Assembly: GCA_965268555.1 (NCBI GenBank)
Contig: OZ254174.1
Coordinates: 1,302,001 to 1,366,000 of the forward strand
DNA length: 64,000 bases
Source: AAA044-D11 sp965268555
Lineage (GTDB): Bacteria; Actinomycetota; Actinomycetes; Nanopelagicales; Nanopelagicaceae
Direction: 5' to 3'
Below, piece after piece: positions 43,567 through 52,535 of this stretch. Every line of letters starts with the position of its first letter. The stretch's first letter is position 1. The notes under the pieces were generated by a model. It was not told where the DNA came from. It did not search any database and saw nothing but the letters and a program-made list of their open reading frames with translations. The position numbers and the translations under genes are program-made.

Positions 43567-44310
43567 ATGTCACTGGCATTTAAGGTATTTGCACTTTCTG
43601 ATCTCGGTTTGCTTCGGGCTGGAAATGAAGATTCCGGACTCGTTTCATCAAAAATTGTTGCAGTAGCCGATGGAATGGGTGGACACGCAGGTGGTGAAGT
43701 TGCATCACGAATAGCAATCAAGTCTCTTGTACAGACAAGTTCTAACGCAGATGTGTTATTGAGCGTTGCTAATTCGATAAATTTAGAAATCGCAAATAAA
43801 TCAAAGTCTGATCCTGAACTTGCTGGCATGGGAACAACACTCACTGCGCTTCAAATAAATGGTGAGGTTGCTGAACTTTTGCATGTTGGAGATTCGCGCT
43901 GCTACGCCTTCACTGGTGGAAAGCTAAATCAATTAAGTGATGACCATACTGTGATGCAAGAGTTAATTGACCAGGGGCGCATAACTCCAGATGAGGTAAT
44001 GAACCACCCACAACGCTCGCTGCTTACTCAAGCTTTAATGGGCGATTCGGAAGTAAACCCGGCGCTTAAACTTTATCCAATAGCAATCGGCGACAAGTTT
44101 TTATTGTGCAGCGATGGTTTGACTGCAGTACTTTCTGATCTGGAAATTTCAAAAATTTTGAAAAAGAATAGCGGCCAGGAATTAGTTGAAGAATTAGTCG
44201 CTGAAACAAAGGCCAAGGGCGCTCCGGATAATGTGACTGTCATTTGGGCCGAAGTAGTTTCTGAAGTTGAAGCGAGTGCTACGGAATTAATTGGTGCCGC
44301 AAATGGCTAA
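43567..44310 (+). CDS. pstP: PP2C-family Ser/Thr phosphatase
   Basis: 247 aa, a catalytic domain only; M. tuberculosis PstP also has a transmembrane and extracellular part that is missing here. Metal-binding motifs: GNEDSGL, VADGMGGHAGGEVAS, GTTLTAL, LLHVGDSRCYAF, SDDHTVMQELIDQGRIT, LLCSDGLTAVL and KGAPDNVTVIWAEV. It removes phosphates placed by PknB. Divergent from the aquaporin gene by 83 bp, overlapping pknB by 8 bp. Confidence 0.93.
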   Translation: MSLAFKVFALSDLGLLRAGNEDSGLVSSKIVAVADGMGGHAGGEVASRIAIKSLVQTSSNADVLLSVANSINLEIANKSKSDPELAGMGTTLTALQINGEVAELLHVGDSRCYAFTGGKLNQLSDDHTVMQELIDQGRITPDEVMNHPQRSLLTQALMGDSEVNPALKLYPIAIGDKFLLCSDGLTAVLSDLEISKILKKNSGQELVEELVAETKAKGAPDNVTVIWAEVVSEVEASATELIGAANG

Positions 44311-45847
44311 ATTATTTGGTAATCGTTACGAAATTGGCCAGATGATTGGCACCGGCGGAATGGCCGACGTTTATATTGGCGAAGATCAAAGACTCTCGCG
44401 CAAAGTTGCCGTCAAAGTTCTACGAAGTGATCTGGCAAGAGATCCATCTTTCTTAGCCCGGTTCCGGAAAGAGGCGCTAGCTGCGGCGGGCTTAAATCAC
44501 CCTGGAATTGTTGCAGTTTATGACTCTGGTGAAGAAGGTCTTAATTCATACATTGTTATGGAACTTGTTAATGGCCACACGCTTCGCGAAGAGCTTGCTA
44601 ACCCAGCGACACTTACTGTTGATCGTTCATTAGAAATTATCGAAGGTGTTCTGGATGCACTTTCATATTCACATCAAAATGGAATTATTCACCGCGATAT
44701 CAAACCTGGAAACATTATGTTGACTGAATTTGGTGTTGTGAAAGTTATGGACTTTGGTATTGCTCGTGCGATGGATGACATCGGTGCAACAATGACAAGC
44801 ACTTGGAACGTTGTTGGAACCGCGCAGTATTTGTCGCCAGAGCAAGCAACCGGTGAGACTTCAGATTTACGAAGTGATATTTACTCTGTTGGTTGTCTGC
44901 TTTATGAATTAGTGACAGGCCAACCGCCATTCACTGGTGATACACCAGTAGCGATTGCCTACCAACATGTTTCCTCTGACTTTGTTCTACCAAGTGCTAT
45001 AAATCCAGAGCTTGACAAGAACATCGATAAAATTATTACAGTTGCACTTGCCAAGAATCCAAGTGATAGATATCAAAGCGCAGATCTAATGCTTGCCGAT
45101 ATTAGACGGGCGATAAGAGGTCAGAATGTAACAACAAAGATTCGCAGAATCGTGCCACGTCGCAATTTCCTAGTAATGGGTGGCGCTGCTGCAGTCTTTG
45201 TTCTACTTATTGGATTAGCTTTCAACTCTTTTAATTCAAGCGCACCCCAACCATCACTTCAGATTCCAAATGTTGTTGGATTAACGCAAGAAGACGCGGC
45301 GAAATTATTAGCTGATTACACCTTGAATATCCAACGTGCACCTGACTCTAGAATTCCAAAAGATCGTGTTGCATCCCAACTTCCGCTCGCCACAACACGT
45401 GCGCCAAAGGGCAGCAGTATTACTTTGACAATTTCTGATGGTCCTGGCGATACAACAGTTCCCACAACAATTATTGGTATGAGCTTGGAAGAGGCCCGAA
45501 ACGAGCTAGCCGCAGCTGGTTTGCTGGTAACTCAGATTGTGCCGGTGGATTCAAATTCACGTACTGGCGTGGTCTTGAAAATTACACCAGACGCGGGATC
45601 AATTATTAAAGCTGGAAGCGGTGTGATTCTTGAGATTGCGAGCGGAAGCTTGAAAGTTCCTGCGCTGCTTGATTTAACTGGTATCGAAGCACAAACAATT
45701 TTGACACAAGCCGGATTCTTAGTGAAAGAGATAAGTGGTTACGATGAAGCAAAACCAATTGGAGTTGTCTTAGCCCAGGCGCCGGCTGCTGGCACAACTC
45801 AAGTAATTGGATCTGATGTTGCGATTACGGTGAATAAAAAACCTTAA
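44303..45847 (+). CDS. pknB: Ser/Thr protein kinase with PASTA domains
   Basis: 514 aa from ATG 44303 (a TTG four codons up is possible). Kinase domain residues 9-270: glycine loop IGTGGMADVY, Lys38, HRDIKPGN with Asp132, DFG at 150-152, activation loop with MTSTWNVVGTAQYLSPEQ. One TM helix about 288-308, then three PASTA domains (about 318-384, 385-450, 451-514) that bind peptidoglycan fragments. PknB controls cell wall growth and division. It overlaps pstP; the usual rodA-pbpA-pknA genes between them are absent. The stop shares TTAA with the convergent glutamine amidotransferase gene. Confidence 0.94.
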   Translation: MAKLFGNRYEIGQMIGTGGMADVYIGEDQRLSRKVAVKVLRSDLARDPSFLARFRKEALAAAGLNHPGIVAVYDSGEEGLNSYIVMELVNGHTLREELANPATLTVDRSLEIIEGVLDALSYSHQNGIIHRDIKPGNIMLTEFGVVKVMDFGIARAMDDIGATMTSTWNVVGTAQYLSPEQATGETSDLRSDIYSVGCLLYELVTGQPPFTGDTPVAIAYQHVSSDFVLPSAINPELDKNIDKIITVALAKNPSDRYQSADLMLADIRRAIRGQNVTTKIRRIVPRRNFLVMGGAAAVFVLLIGLAFNSFNSSAPQPSLQIPNVVGLTQEDAAKLLADYTLNIQRAPDSRIPKDRVASQLPLATTRAPKGSSITLTISDGPGDTTVPTTIIGMSLEEARNELAAAGLLVTQIVPVDSNSRTGVVLKITPDAGSIIKAGSGVILEIASGSLKVPALLDLTGIEAQTILTQAGFLVKEISGYDEAKPIGVVLAQAPAAGTTQVIGSDVAITVNKKP

Positions 45848-46482
45848 GAGCTGGCCGCAATTGGACTCATGCCGGTAATTCTTTTGCGAGCGCCGACATC
45901 GCCACAAATTTCTAACCAATTAGCCAGAAGTTCATAACCATATTCTGAGAGCACTGCTTCTGGATGAAACTGAACCCCGTAGATATCTTTATCTCGAATT
46001 CGTATTCCCATAATTGTGCCCTCACTACTTCTAGCACTGATTTCAATTGCGTGAGTTATGGAATCTTCTTCGAGTGCAAGTGAGTGATATCTGGTGGCGT
46101 TAAAATTATTTGGAATATCTTTAAAAATATTTTCGCTCTTATGTTCTACGACGCTGGTTCGCCCATGAATTAATTCAGGTGCTCCGACAACTTTTGCGCC
46201 AAATGCAATTCCGATTACTTGCAATCCAAGACAGATTCCTAGAACTGGAATATTCGCCTTCTCGCAATATTCAACAACCTCAATGCTTACACCCGCGCTT
46301 TCCGGAGCTCCTGGCCCTGGCGAAATTACAACGCCAGCAAAATCTTTTGCAAAATCTGGAGAAATTTCTGAGTTTGTTACAACAGTTGTAACGGCCCCAA
46401 TTTCATTGAGGTATTGCACGATATTGAAGACAAAGGAGTCATGGTTATCGACAACCAAAATCTTCTTGCCCACTGTATTCAT
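45844..46482 (-). CDS. Anthranilate/aminodeoxychorismate synthase glutamine amidotransferase subunit
   Basis: 212 aa class I GATase: VVDNHDSFVFNIVQYL, VVISPGPGAPESAG, nucleophile Cys84 in LGICLGLQVIG, and His173/Glu175 in VQFHPEAVLSE. In actinobacteria the copy next to pknB and crgA is annotated as trpG or pabA; it may serve both folate and tryptophan synthases. The position after the nucleophile has Leu (GICLGLQ) where His is common (GVCLGHQ). Convergent with pknB, divergent from crgA. Confidence 0.9.
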   Translation of the reverse strand: MNTVGKKILVVDNHDSFVFNIVQYLNEIGAVTTVVTNSEISPDFAKDFAGVVISPGPGAPESAGVSIEVVEYCEKANIPVLGICLGLQVIGIAFGAKVVGAPELIHGRTSVVEHKSENIFKDIPNNFNATRYHSLALEEDSITHAIEISARSSEGTIMGIRIRDKDIYGVQFHPEAVLSEYGYELLANWLEICGDVGARKRITGMSPIAASS

Positions 46483-46509
46483 GTGGCAATTGTGGTGTAA
46501 TCTCTGCCC

Positions 46510-46767
46510 ATGCCTAAGTCACCGATTCGCAAAAAAGAGAAGGCCTACCTTCCTGAAAGCGTTGCCCAAGCGGCACCAGTCCCAACTGAGAGCCCAAAGT
46601 GGCTCGCCCCAGCAATGGTCGCCGCCTTCATTGCCGGCCTAATCTGGATCGTAATTTTCTATGTCAGCGCTACCGCCTATCCAATCCCTGGTATCGGGGC
46701 CTGGAATATGCTCGTGGGCTTCGGCTTCATCGGGGTTGGTTTTAGCCTCGCAACTCGCTGGCGCTAA
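46510..46767 (+). CDS. crgA: Cell division protein CrgA
   Basis: 85 aa. Basic N-terminus (MPKSPIRKKE), a soluble linker, then two membrane helices: WLAPAMVAAFIAGLIWIVIFYVSA and WNMLVGFGFIGVGFSLATRW, with the family residues ATAYPIPGIGAWN between them. CrgA links FtsZ, PBPs and the divisome in actinobacteria. It lies 27 bp from the divergent GATase gene, the conserved actinobacterial order. Confidence 0.95.
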   Translation: MPKSPIRKKEKAYLPESVAQAAPVPTESPKWLAPAMVAAFIAGLIWIVIFYVSATAYPIPGIGAWNMLVGFGFIGVGFSLATRWR

Positions 46768-46845
46768 TACCCCCTAATTACACGCCTGTAATTCTCCACA
46801 CGGTGGATAAAGGTTGGGGATAACTCGTAGCGGAGATTATGCTGG

Positions 46846-46864
46846 TTCTCAGGTTCCCCTCAGT
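46846..46864 (+). promoter_or_regulatory. CTCAG direct repeats, likely response-regulator site
   Basis: TTCTCAGG (46846-46853) and CCCTCAGT (46857-46864) are spaced exactly 11 bp, one helical turn, as expected for a head-to-tail OmpR-family dimer. They end 22 bp upstream of the response regulator start. Reminiscent of sites of MprA-type actinobacterial regulators, so autoregulation is plausible. A DnaA-box-like GTGGATAA lies at 46803-46810. Confidence 0.45.
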
Positions 46865-46886
46865 TTTGTAAGGAACTCTGCGTTCC

Positions 46887-47630
46887 ATGACATTGCTGAA
46901 AGAGAAGCCTCAAATGAGCCAGACCGCCCAAGCTGCCACCCAGAGAATTCTGGTGGTTGATGATGAAAATAGTATCTCTGAATTAATCGCCACAAGCCTT
47001 CGCTTCGTTGGCTTCGATGTTCGCACCGCCGCAACCGGATCAGAGGCGCTCACAATTGCTGAAGAATTTAAACCGCATGCGCTGATTCTCGATGTGATGC
47101 TTCCAGATCAAAATGGTTTCGAAGTCTGTCGTCAGCTGCGCCAAGATGGCCACAACGTAGGCGTTCTCTTTTTAACTGCGAAAGATACTGTTGAAGATAA
47201 AATTGCTGGGCTAACTATTGGTGGCGATGATTATGTAACAAAGCCTTTTAGCCTCGAAGAACTTGTTGCTCGCCTTCGCGCACTTCTCCGTCGCACAGGC
47301 GTAATTCAAGTTGAGAGCGATGACGAGAAGGTCCGCTTTGCAGATCTTGAACTTGATGAAGCAACTCATGAAGTTCGACGCGCTGGCAATTTAATTGAGC
47401 TCTCACCTACTGAGTTCTTATTGCTCCGCTATTTAATGATTAACGCAGATCGTGTTGTAAGCAAATCACAAATCCTTGACCATGTCTGGCAGTACGACTT
47501 CCGTGGGGATGCCGGCATTGTTGAAACTTACATCTCATATCTACGCAAGAAGATAGATATCTACGATCCTGCGTTAATTCATACTGTACGTGGAGTTGGC
47601 TACCGCTTGCGCTTACCTGCCCGTAAGTAA
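46887..47630 (+). CDS. OmpR-family response regulator (MprA/TcrA-like)
   Basis: 247 aa. Receiver domain with DDE (25-27), phospho-acceptor Asp69 in LILDVMLPDQNG, Thr98 and Lys119 (DDYVTKPF), followed by a C-terminal winged helix (IELSPTEFLLLRYLMINADRVVSKSQILDHVW; GIVETYISYLRKKID; IHTVRGVGYRLR). An ATG nine codons later (46914) is an alternative start with a better-placed AGAGAAG. Operon with the histidine kinase 22 bp downstream. Stimulus unknown. Confidence 0.94.
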   Translation: MTLLKEKPQMSQTAQAATQRILVVDDENSISELIATSLRFVGFDVRTAATGSEALTIAEEFKPHALILDVMLPDQNGFEVCRQLRQDGHNVGVLFLTAKDTVEDKIAGLTIGGDDYVTKPFSLEELVARLRALLRRTGVIQVESDDEKVRFADLELDEATHEVRRAGNLIELSPTEFLLLRYLMINADRVVSKSQILDHVWQYDFRGDAGIVETYISYLRKKIDIYDPALIHTVRGVGYRLRLPARK

Positions 47631-47652
47631 AAAAGGGAAGTAAACTTCCCTA

Positions 47653-49113
47653 ATGAAACACGGGCTGTCAGAGTGGTCGCTTCGCAATCGACTAATTCTC
47701 TCAACCCTAGTGCTAGCCACAATCGCAATTGCCGCCTCGGATTTAGCTGCGACAAATTCGCTTAGATCTTTCTTGATTAATCAGGCCGATAAACAGTTAA
47801 ATGAAGTAGTTTCGACATCATTGCTTCGCCTTGATCGCGCAGGTATTGATTCTGAAAAAGAGACAGAAGCAGATGATAAGAATAATTTTCGCCCGCTTCG
47901 CCCATTGGGTGGCGTTCCCACCACAACAGCCGTAACTCTCCTTGATTTAGAGGGGAATGTTGTCGGCCAAGTTGGTGGGCAATTCGCGAATTCAATCGAT
48001 ATAAAAGAGTTTCATAAGTTAACTCCGGCAGAAGTTGTTCTCCATAAAGGAAAGCCTTTCACTATCCCAGGCGCTGAGGGTGAGCCAGATATTCGTGCAA
48101 TTGCCAGAATTCTGCCCTCTGGAGTTGGAACGGTTGTTATATCAGTTGCGCTAGATAGCGTAGATCGAACCCTGCGCGGGCTTACTGGAATTTTTCTATT
48201 GATCAGTTTGATTGTGTTAATTGCAATTGGTTTCGTCGCCAGGTCACTAATTAAATTAAGTTTGAAGCCGCTAAATAGAATTGAAGAAACTGCTGCTGCT
48301 ATTGCGGAGGGTGATTTATCGGCCCGTCTGCCCGAGGTAAATCCCAAAACTGAAGTTGGCAGGCTCACTGGTTCGCTGAACACAATGCTTTCGCGAATTG
48401 AAGAATCTTTTGCAATCCGTACCGAATCAGAAGAGAAGTTACGCAGATTTGTTGCTGATGCCAGCCACGAACTTCGCACACCACTTACCGCAATTCGCGG
48501 TTTCGCTGAACTGCACCGCCAAGGCGCAGTAAGCGGTGAGGATAAAACTAAAGAGTTAATCTCTCGAATTGAAAAAGAGTCCATTCGAATGAGTTCACTC
48601 GTTGAAGATTTATTGCTTCTAGCTCGGTTAGATCAATCGCGGGAGTTAACCATTGATCCCGTTGATATAAACCATTTGGTAAATGAGGCTATTGCTTCAG
48701 CTAAAGCGGCTGGGCCAAACCATGAAATAACGTTTAAAACGAATAGTGATGAAGTCTTTGTGCTTGGCGATTCAATGCGGATTCATCAAGCAGTTTCTAA
48801 TTTGCTTGCAAACGCCAGAACACACACTCCTGCGGGGACCAAGATAAATGTGGAGATTGTGCAAAGTGATTCAGATGTACAAATATCAGTTAGCGATAAT
48901 GGACCTGGACTTTCACAAGAAGATCAATTAAGAATTTTTGAGCGTTTCTTCCGCGCAGATCCATCAAGAGCTCGGGTCAGTGGTGAAGGAAGTGGACTTG
49001 GTCTTGCAATAGTTGATGCAGTAATGAAAGCACATGGCGGAAGTGTTGAAGTTAAATCCGAATTAGGTGCAGGCGCAACCTTCAAAATAATCTTTCCGCA
49101 GAAAGATTTATAG
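47653..49113 (+). CDS. Sensor histidine kinase with HAMP domain
   Basis: 486 aa. First TM about 12-35, extracytoplasmic sensor region about 36-175 without a recognised domain, second TM about 177-199, HAMP about 200-255, HisKA with phospho-acceptor His272 in ADASHELRTPLTAIRGF, and a HATPase domain with NLLANARTH, VSDNGPGLS and GSGLGLAIVDAV. Similar in layout to MprB/TcrY-type kinases. Partner of the adjacent response regulator. The stop overlaps the convergent htpX stop by 6 bp. Confidence 0.94.
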   Translation: MKHGLSEWSLRNRLILSTLVLATIAIAASDLAATNSLRSFLINQADKQLNEVVSTSLLRLDRAGIDSEKETEADDKNNFRPLRPLGGVPTTTAVTLLDLEGNVVGQVGGQFANSIDIKEFHKLTPAEVVLHKGKPFTIPGAEGEPDIRAIARILPSGVGTVVISVALDSVDRTLRGLTGIFLLISLIVLIAIGFVARSLIKLSLKPLNRIEETAAAIAEGDLSARLPEVNPKTEVGRLTGSLNTMLSRIEESFAIRTESEEKLRRFVADASHELRTPLTAIRGFAELHRQGAVSGEDKTKELISRIEKESIRMSSLVEDLLLLARLDQSRELTIDPVDINHLVNEAIASAKAAGPNHEITFKTNSDEVFVLGDSMRIHQAVSNLLANARTHTPAGTKINVEIVQSDSDVQISVSDNGPGLSQEDQLRIFERFFRADPSRARVSGEGSGLGLAIVDAVMKAHGGSVEVKSELGAGATFKIIFPQKDL

Positions 49114-49998
49114 CGATTCCATTGATCGCAGAATTTCGATCCGCTCTTCGATTGGTGGATGAGTAGCAAAAAGTTTTGAGACGCTCTTTGCATCTAGCGG
49201 TGATTCAATCCAAATATGCGCAACAGCGTTAGAACGTTGTTTAACAACCGTTGAATCCCGGGCCAAGATTTCAAGTGCCTTGCGAAGCCCAGCTGGATTG
49301 CGGGTGAAGCTCACTGCTGTTGCATCAGCAAGTGATTCACGTTTTCTAGAAATTGCTAACTTTAATAAGAGCGCAGCAAATGGCGCGAGAATTAACACTA
49401 GAAGCGAGAAAACTAGAGCCAGTGGATTATTTCCATTCTCTCTGTTTCGACCACCGCCAAAGAACATCATTCGAGCTAACATATCCGAAACAATTGCAAT
49501 GGCCCCTGCAGTTGTAGCGGCGACTGCGCTTATCAAAGTATCTCGATTCCCCACATGAGACATCTCATGCGCGATAACTCCTTGAAGTTCATCTCGATCC
49601 ATTACATCCAAGATTCCGGTAGTGAAAGCAATTAGTGCGTGCTCTGGATTCCTGCCAGTTGCAAAGGCGTTTGGTGCATCGTCATGAACAATTGCAACTT
49701 TTGGCATTGGTAGACCAGATGCAAGACAAACCTCTTGAACTAAACCAAACAACTTCGGATTATCAGATTCTTGTAGCTCTTTTGCGCCAGTCATTTTTAA
49801 AACTAATTTATCTGAACCGTAATACGCGCCCCATACTGAAATTAGAGAGATTCCAACTGCAATCGGAACAATTCCTGCAGTTGCACCACCGAAATAAGTA
49901 AGTGCAGAATAAACAACCACCCACATTAAAATTGCCATAACAATCAGCAAGCCAGTTGTTTTACGGCGATTGGCGTTTTGGAGTTCTTTAAAGTTCAT
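49108..49998 (-). CDS. htpX: M48 family membrane zinc peptidase HtpX
   Basis: 296 aa. Two N-terminal helices (about 16-60), zinc motif HEMSH (144-148) in GVIAHEMSHVGNRDTLISA, the third ligand Glu in KRESLADATAVSFTRNPAGL, and further helices about 152-210. HtpX degrades damaged membrane proteins. C-terminal FATHPPIEERIEIL is typical. Convergent with the kinase. Confidence 0.93.
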   Translation of the reverse strand: MNFKELQNANRRKTTGLLIVMAILMWVVVYSALTYFGGATAGIVPIAVGISLISVWGAYYGSDKLVLKMTGAKELQESDNPKLFGLVQEVCLASGLPMPKVAIVHDDAPNAFATGRNPEHALIAFTTGILDVMDRDELQGVIAHEMSHVGNRDTLISAVAATTAGAIAIVSDMLARMMFFGGGRNRENGNNPLALVFSLLVLILAPFAALLLKLAISRKRESLADATAVSFTRNPAGLRKALEILARDSTVVKQRSNAVAHIWIESPLDAKSVSKLFATHPPIEERIEILRSMESL

Positions 49999-50059
49999 TA
50001 ACGCGAATTATATACAAGTGGAATACGACAGCAATATGTAGAAATTAATTCCTTAGAGA

Positions 50060-50638
50060 TTACTTAATTTTTGATTGGTGGAAATTTAGCCAAGACTTGC
50101 TCGCAGTTGGGCCACGTTGTCCTTGGTATCTCGAACCGTAAAGCGCAGAACCGTAAGGATTCTCTGCTGGTGAAGAGAGTTTAATTAAACAGAGTTGACC
50201 AATCTTCATTCCCGGAAATAACTTCACGGGAAGATTAGCTACATTTGAAAGTTCGAGCGTTATGTGGCCAGAGAATCCTGGATCGATAAATCCCGCTGTT
50301 GAGTGAGTTAAAAGTCCGAGGCGACCGAGAGATGATTTGCCTTCAAGACGACCAGCGATGTCATCAGGCAGTGTGATTACTTCGTAGGTGCTTGCCAAAA
50401 CAAATTCACCTGGATGAAGTATGAATTCTTCGTTTGCTTCAACAGCGACTTCGCGCGTTAGGTCGACCTGTTCGATCGATGGGTCGATTACTGAATATTT
50501 GTGATTCTCAAAGACTCGAAAGAATCGGTCTAAGCGAACGTCGACGCTCGATGGTTGGATCATTGCGCCGTCGAAAGGTTCAACCTTTACGCGGCCCGCA
50601 TCGATCTCGGCCTTTATATCGCGGTCACTTAGTAGCAC
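50060..50638 (-). CDS. dcd: dCTP deaminase, probably bifunctional (dUMP-forming)
   Basis: 192 aa, dUTPase fold. MLLSDRDIKAEI at the start, GRLEGKSSLGRLGLLTHSTAGFIDPGFSGHITLELSNVANLPVK in the core and YQGQRGPTASKSW at the end. These blocks match the mycobacterial bifunctional dCTP deaminase-dUTPase more closely than the E. coli enzyme, so it may yield dUMP directly. Divergent from the acyl-CoA dehydrogenase gene (62 bp). Confidence 0.94.
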   Translation of the reverse strand: MLLSDRDIKAEIDAGRVKVEPFDGAMIQPSSVDVRLDRFFRVFENHKYSVIDPSIEQVDLTREVAVEANEEFILHPGEFVLASTYEVITLPDDIAGRLEGKSSLGRLGLLTHSTAGFIDPGFSGHITLELSNVANLPVKLFPGMKIGQLCLIKLSSPAENPYGSALYGSRYQGQRGPTASKSWLNFHQSKIK

Positions 50639-50700
50639 GGACAGACCCTATATCGTCCGCGACGCTTGATTAAGTTACTGGCGAGTAGCATTATTGCGCC

Positions 50701-52524
50701 ATGAGCCACTACACCGCCAACCTGCGCGATATCGAATTCTGCCTATTCGATCTCCTCAAGCGCGAAGAGATTTTAGGCAAATCCCTTTTCAAAGACATCG
50801 ATCGCGAGACTGCGATGGGAATGTTGGAAGAAATCAAGCGTCTTGCTGAAAATGATCTTGGTGATTCACTGATTGAAAGTGATCGTATAGGTGTTGATTT
50901 CAATAAAGAGACTGGCGATATCAAATTGCCAGCGAGTTTCATAAAATCTTATCGCGCCTATATGGACAATGAATGGTGGCGAATTGATGCACCAGTAGAA
51001 ATTGGCGGAACCTTGATTCCAGCTTCAGTTCGTTGGGCGATTGCAGAAATGGTTCTTGGTTCAAATCCTTCAATTCATATTTACGCATCAGGCACCGCGT
51101 TTGCACATGTCGCTTATGTTCTTGGAAACGATGATCAGAAGAAGATGGCAAAACTTATGGTCGATAACGACTGGGGTGCAACCATGCAACTTACCGAACC
51201 AGATGCTGGAAGCGATGTTGGCGCTGGTCGTTCCAAAGCTGTTCAGCAGAGCGATGGCACTTGGCACATCACTGGAACAAAAAGATTTATTACTTCTGGC
51301 GACTCCGATTTAAATCCAAATATTATTCACTATGTTTTAGCAAGACCAGAGGGTGCTGGACCTGGAACAAAAGGTTTAAGTCTTTTCTTGGTTCCAAAAT
51401 TTATGTTCGATTTTGAAACCGGCGCACTTGGAAAACGTAATGGTGTTTATGTAACAAATGTTGAGCACAAAATGGGCTTAAATGTTTCAGCTACTTGCGA
51501 GATGAATCTTGGTGAAAAAGAGCCTGCAGTTGGTTATTTATTAGGTGATGTTCACAATGGCATCGCACAGATGTTTAAGGTAATTGAATTCGCACGCATG
51601 ATGGTTGGAACTAAAGCTATTGCAACACTTAGCGCGGGATACCAACAGGCTTTGGCTTATGCAAAGGTGCGTGTGCAGGGCCCAGATTTAACTAAGGCTG
51701 CCGATAAAGCGAGTCCGAGAGTCACGATTATTAATCATCCCGATGTCCGTAGATCACTCATGGTTCAAAAGTCTTACTCCGAAGGTATGCGCGCGCTAAT
51801 TCTGTATACCGCTTCGATTCAGGATGAAATCATGTTAGCGAAAGCGGCCAATGACGCCGACAAGGTCGCCGATATGGAAGCGCTAAATGATTTATTGCTT
51901 CCGATCGTAAAGGGTTATGGAAGTGAAAAGTCTTGGGTGCTACTTGGTACCGAATCGCTACAAACATTTGGTGGTTCGGGCTTCACGCAAGATTGGCCAC
52001 TTGAACAATATGTTCGTGATGCCAAGATTGATACTTTGTATGAAGGAACAACCGCTATTCAAGGTTTGGATTTCTTCTTCCGCAAGATAATTAAAGATGG
52101 CGGTCGCGCTCTTGGATTACTTGGCAAAGAAATTGGCGCATTTGCTGCATCTGGCGGCGCTCTTGCTGAAGAGAAAGCGGCGCTCGCTAAAACTCTTGAA
52201 GATTTAAATGCAATGACCGGAACTCTTGTTGGTTTTGCAATGGAATCTCAAGAAAATGTCGAGAAGATTTATAAGGCTGGATTGAATACAACTCGCCTTT
52301 TGATGTCTGTTGGTGAGGTAATAATCGCCTGGTTGTTATTGCGTCAAGCAGAAATTGCAACAGCTAAATCTGCAAATCCCGGACGTGATGCTGATTTCTA
52401 TGCAGGAAAAATTGCTTCTGCAAAATTCTTTGTAAGAACAGTTCTCCCTCATATAAAGGCGGAATTGAAAATTGTTTTGAGCGAAACCGGTGATCTTATG
52501 GAGATTCCTGAATCCGCTTTTTGA
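50701..52524 (+). CDS. Acyl-CoA dehydrogenase (large, FadE5-like)
   Basis: 607 aa, longer than the classic 380-residue enzymes because of an N-terminal domain and a C-terminal extension. FAD-binding core: WGATMQLTEPDAGSDVGAGRSKAVQ, GTKRFITSGDSDLN, EHKMGLNVSATCEM and a catalytic Glu region near QYVRDAKIDTLYEGTTAIQGLDFFFRKI. The C-terminal domain (residues about 470-600) is of the type found in broad-range mycobacterial FadE5. Acts in fatty acid beta-oxidation; chain length not deducible. Followed directly by the EamA transporter gene. Confidence 0.92.
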   Translation: MSHYTANLRDIEFCLFDLLKREEILGKSLFKDIDRETAMGMLEEIKRLAENDLGDSLIESDRIGVDFNKETGDIKLPASFIKSYRAYMDNEWWRIDAPVEIGGTLIPASVRWAIAEMVLGSNPSIHIYASGTAFAHVAYVLGNDDQKKMAKLMVDNDWGATMQLTEPDAGSDVGAGRSKAVQQSDGTWHITGTKRFITSGDSDLNPNIIHYVLARPEGAGPGTKGLSLFLVPKFMFDFETGALGKRNGVYVTNVEHKMGLNVSATCEMNLGEKEPAVGYLLGDVHNGIAQMFKVIEFARMMVGTKAIATLSAGYQQALAYAKVRVQGPDLTKAADKASPRVTIINHPDVRRSLMVQKSYSEGMRALILYTASIQDEIMLAKAANDADKVADMEALNDLLLPIVKGYGSEKSWVLLGTESLQTFGGSGFTQDWPLEQYVRDAKIDTLYEGTTAIQGLDFFFRKIIKDGGRALGLLGKEIGAFAASGGALAEEKAALAKTLEDLNAMTGTLVGFAMESQENVEKIYKAGLNTTRLLMSVGEVIIAWLLLRQAEIATAKSANPGRDADFYAGKIASAKFFVRTVLPHIKAELKIVLSETGDLMEIPESAF

Positions 52525-52535
52525 TAGGGTTCGCT

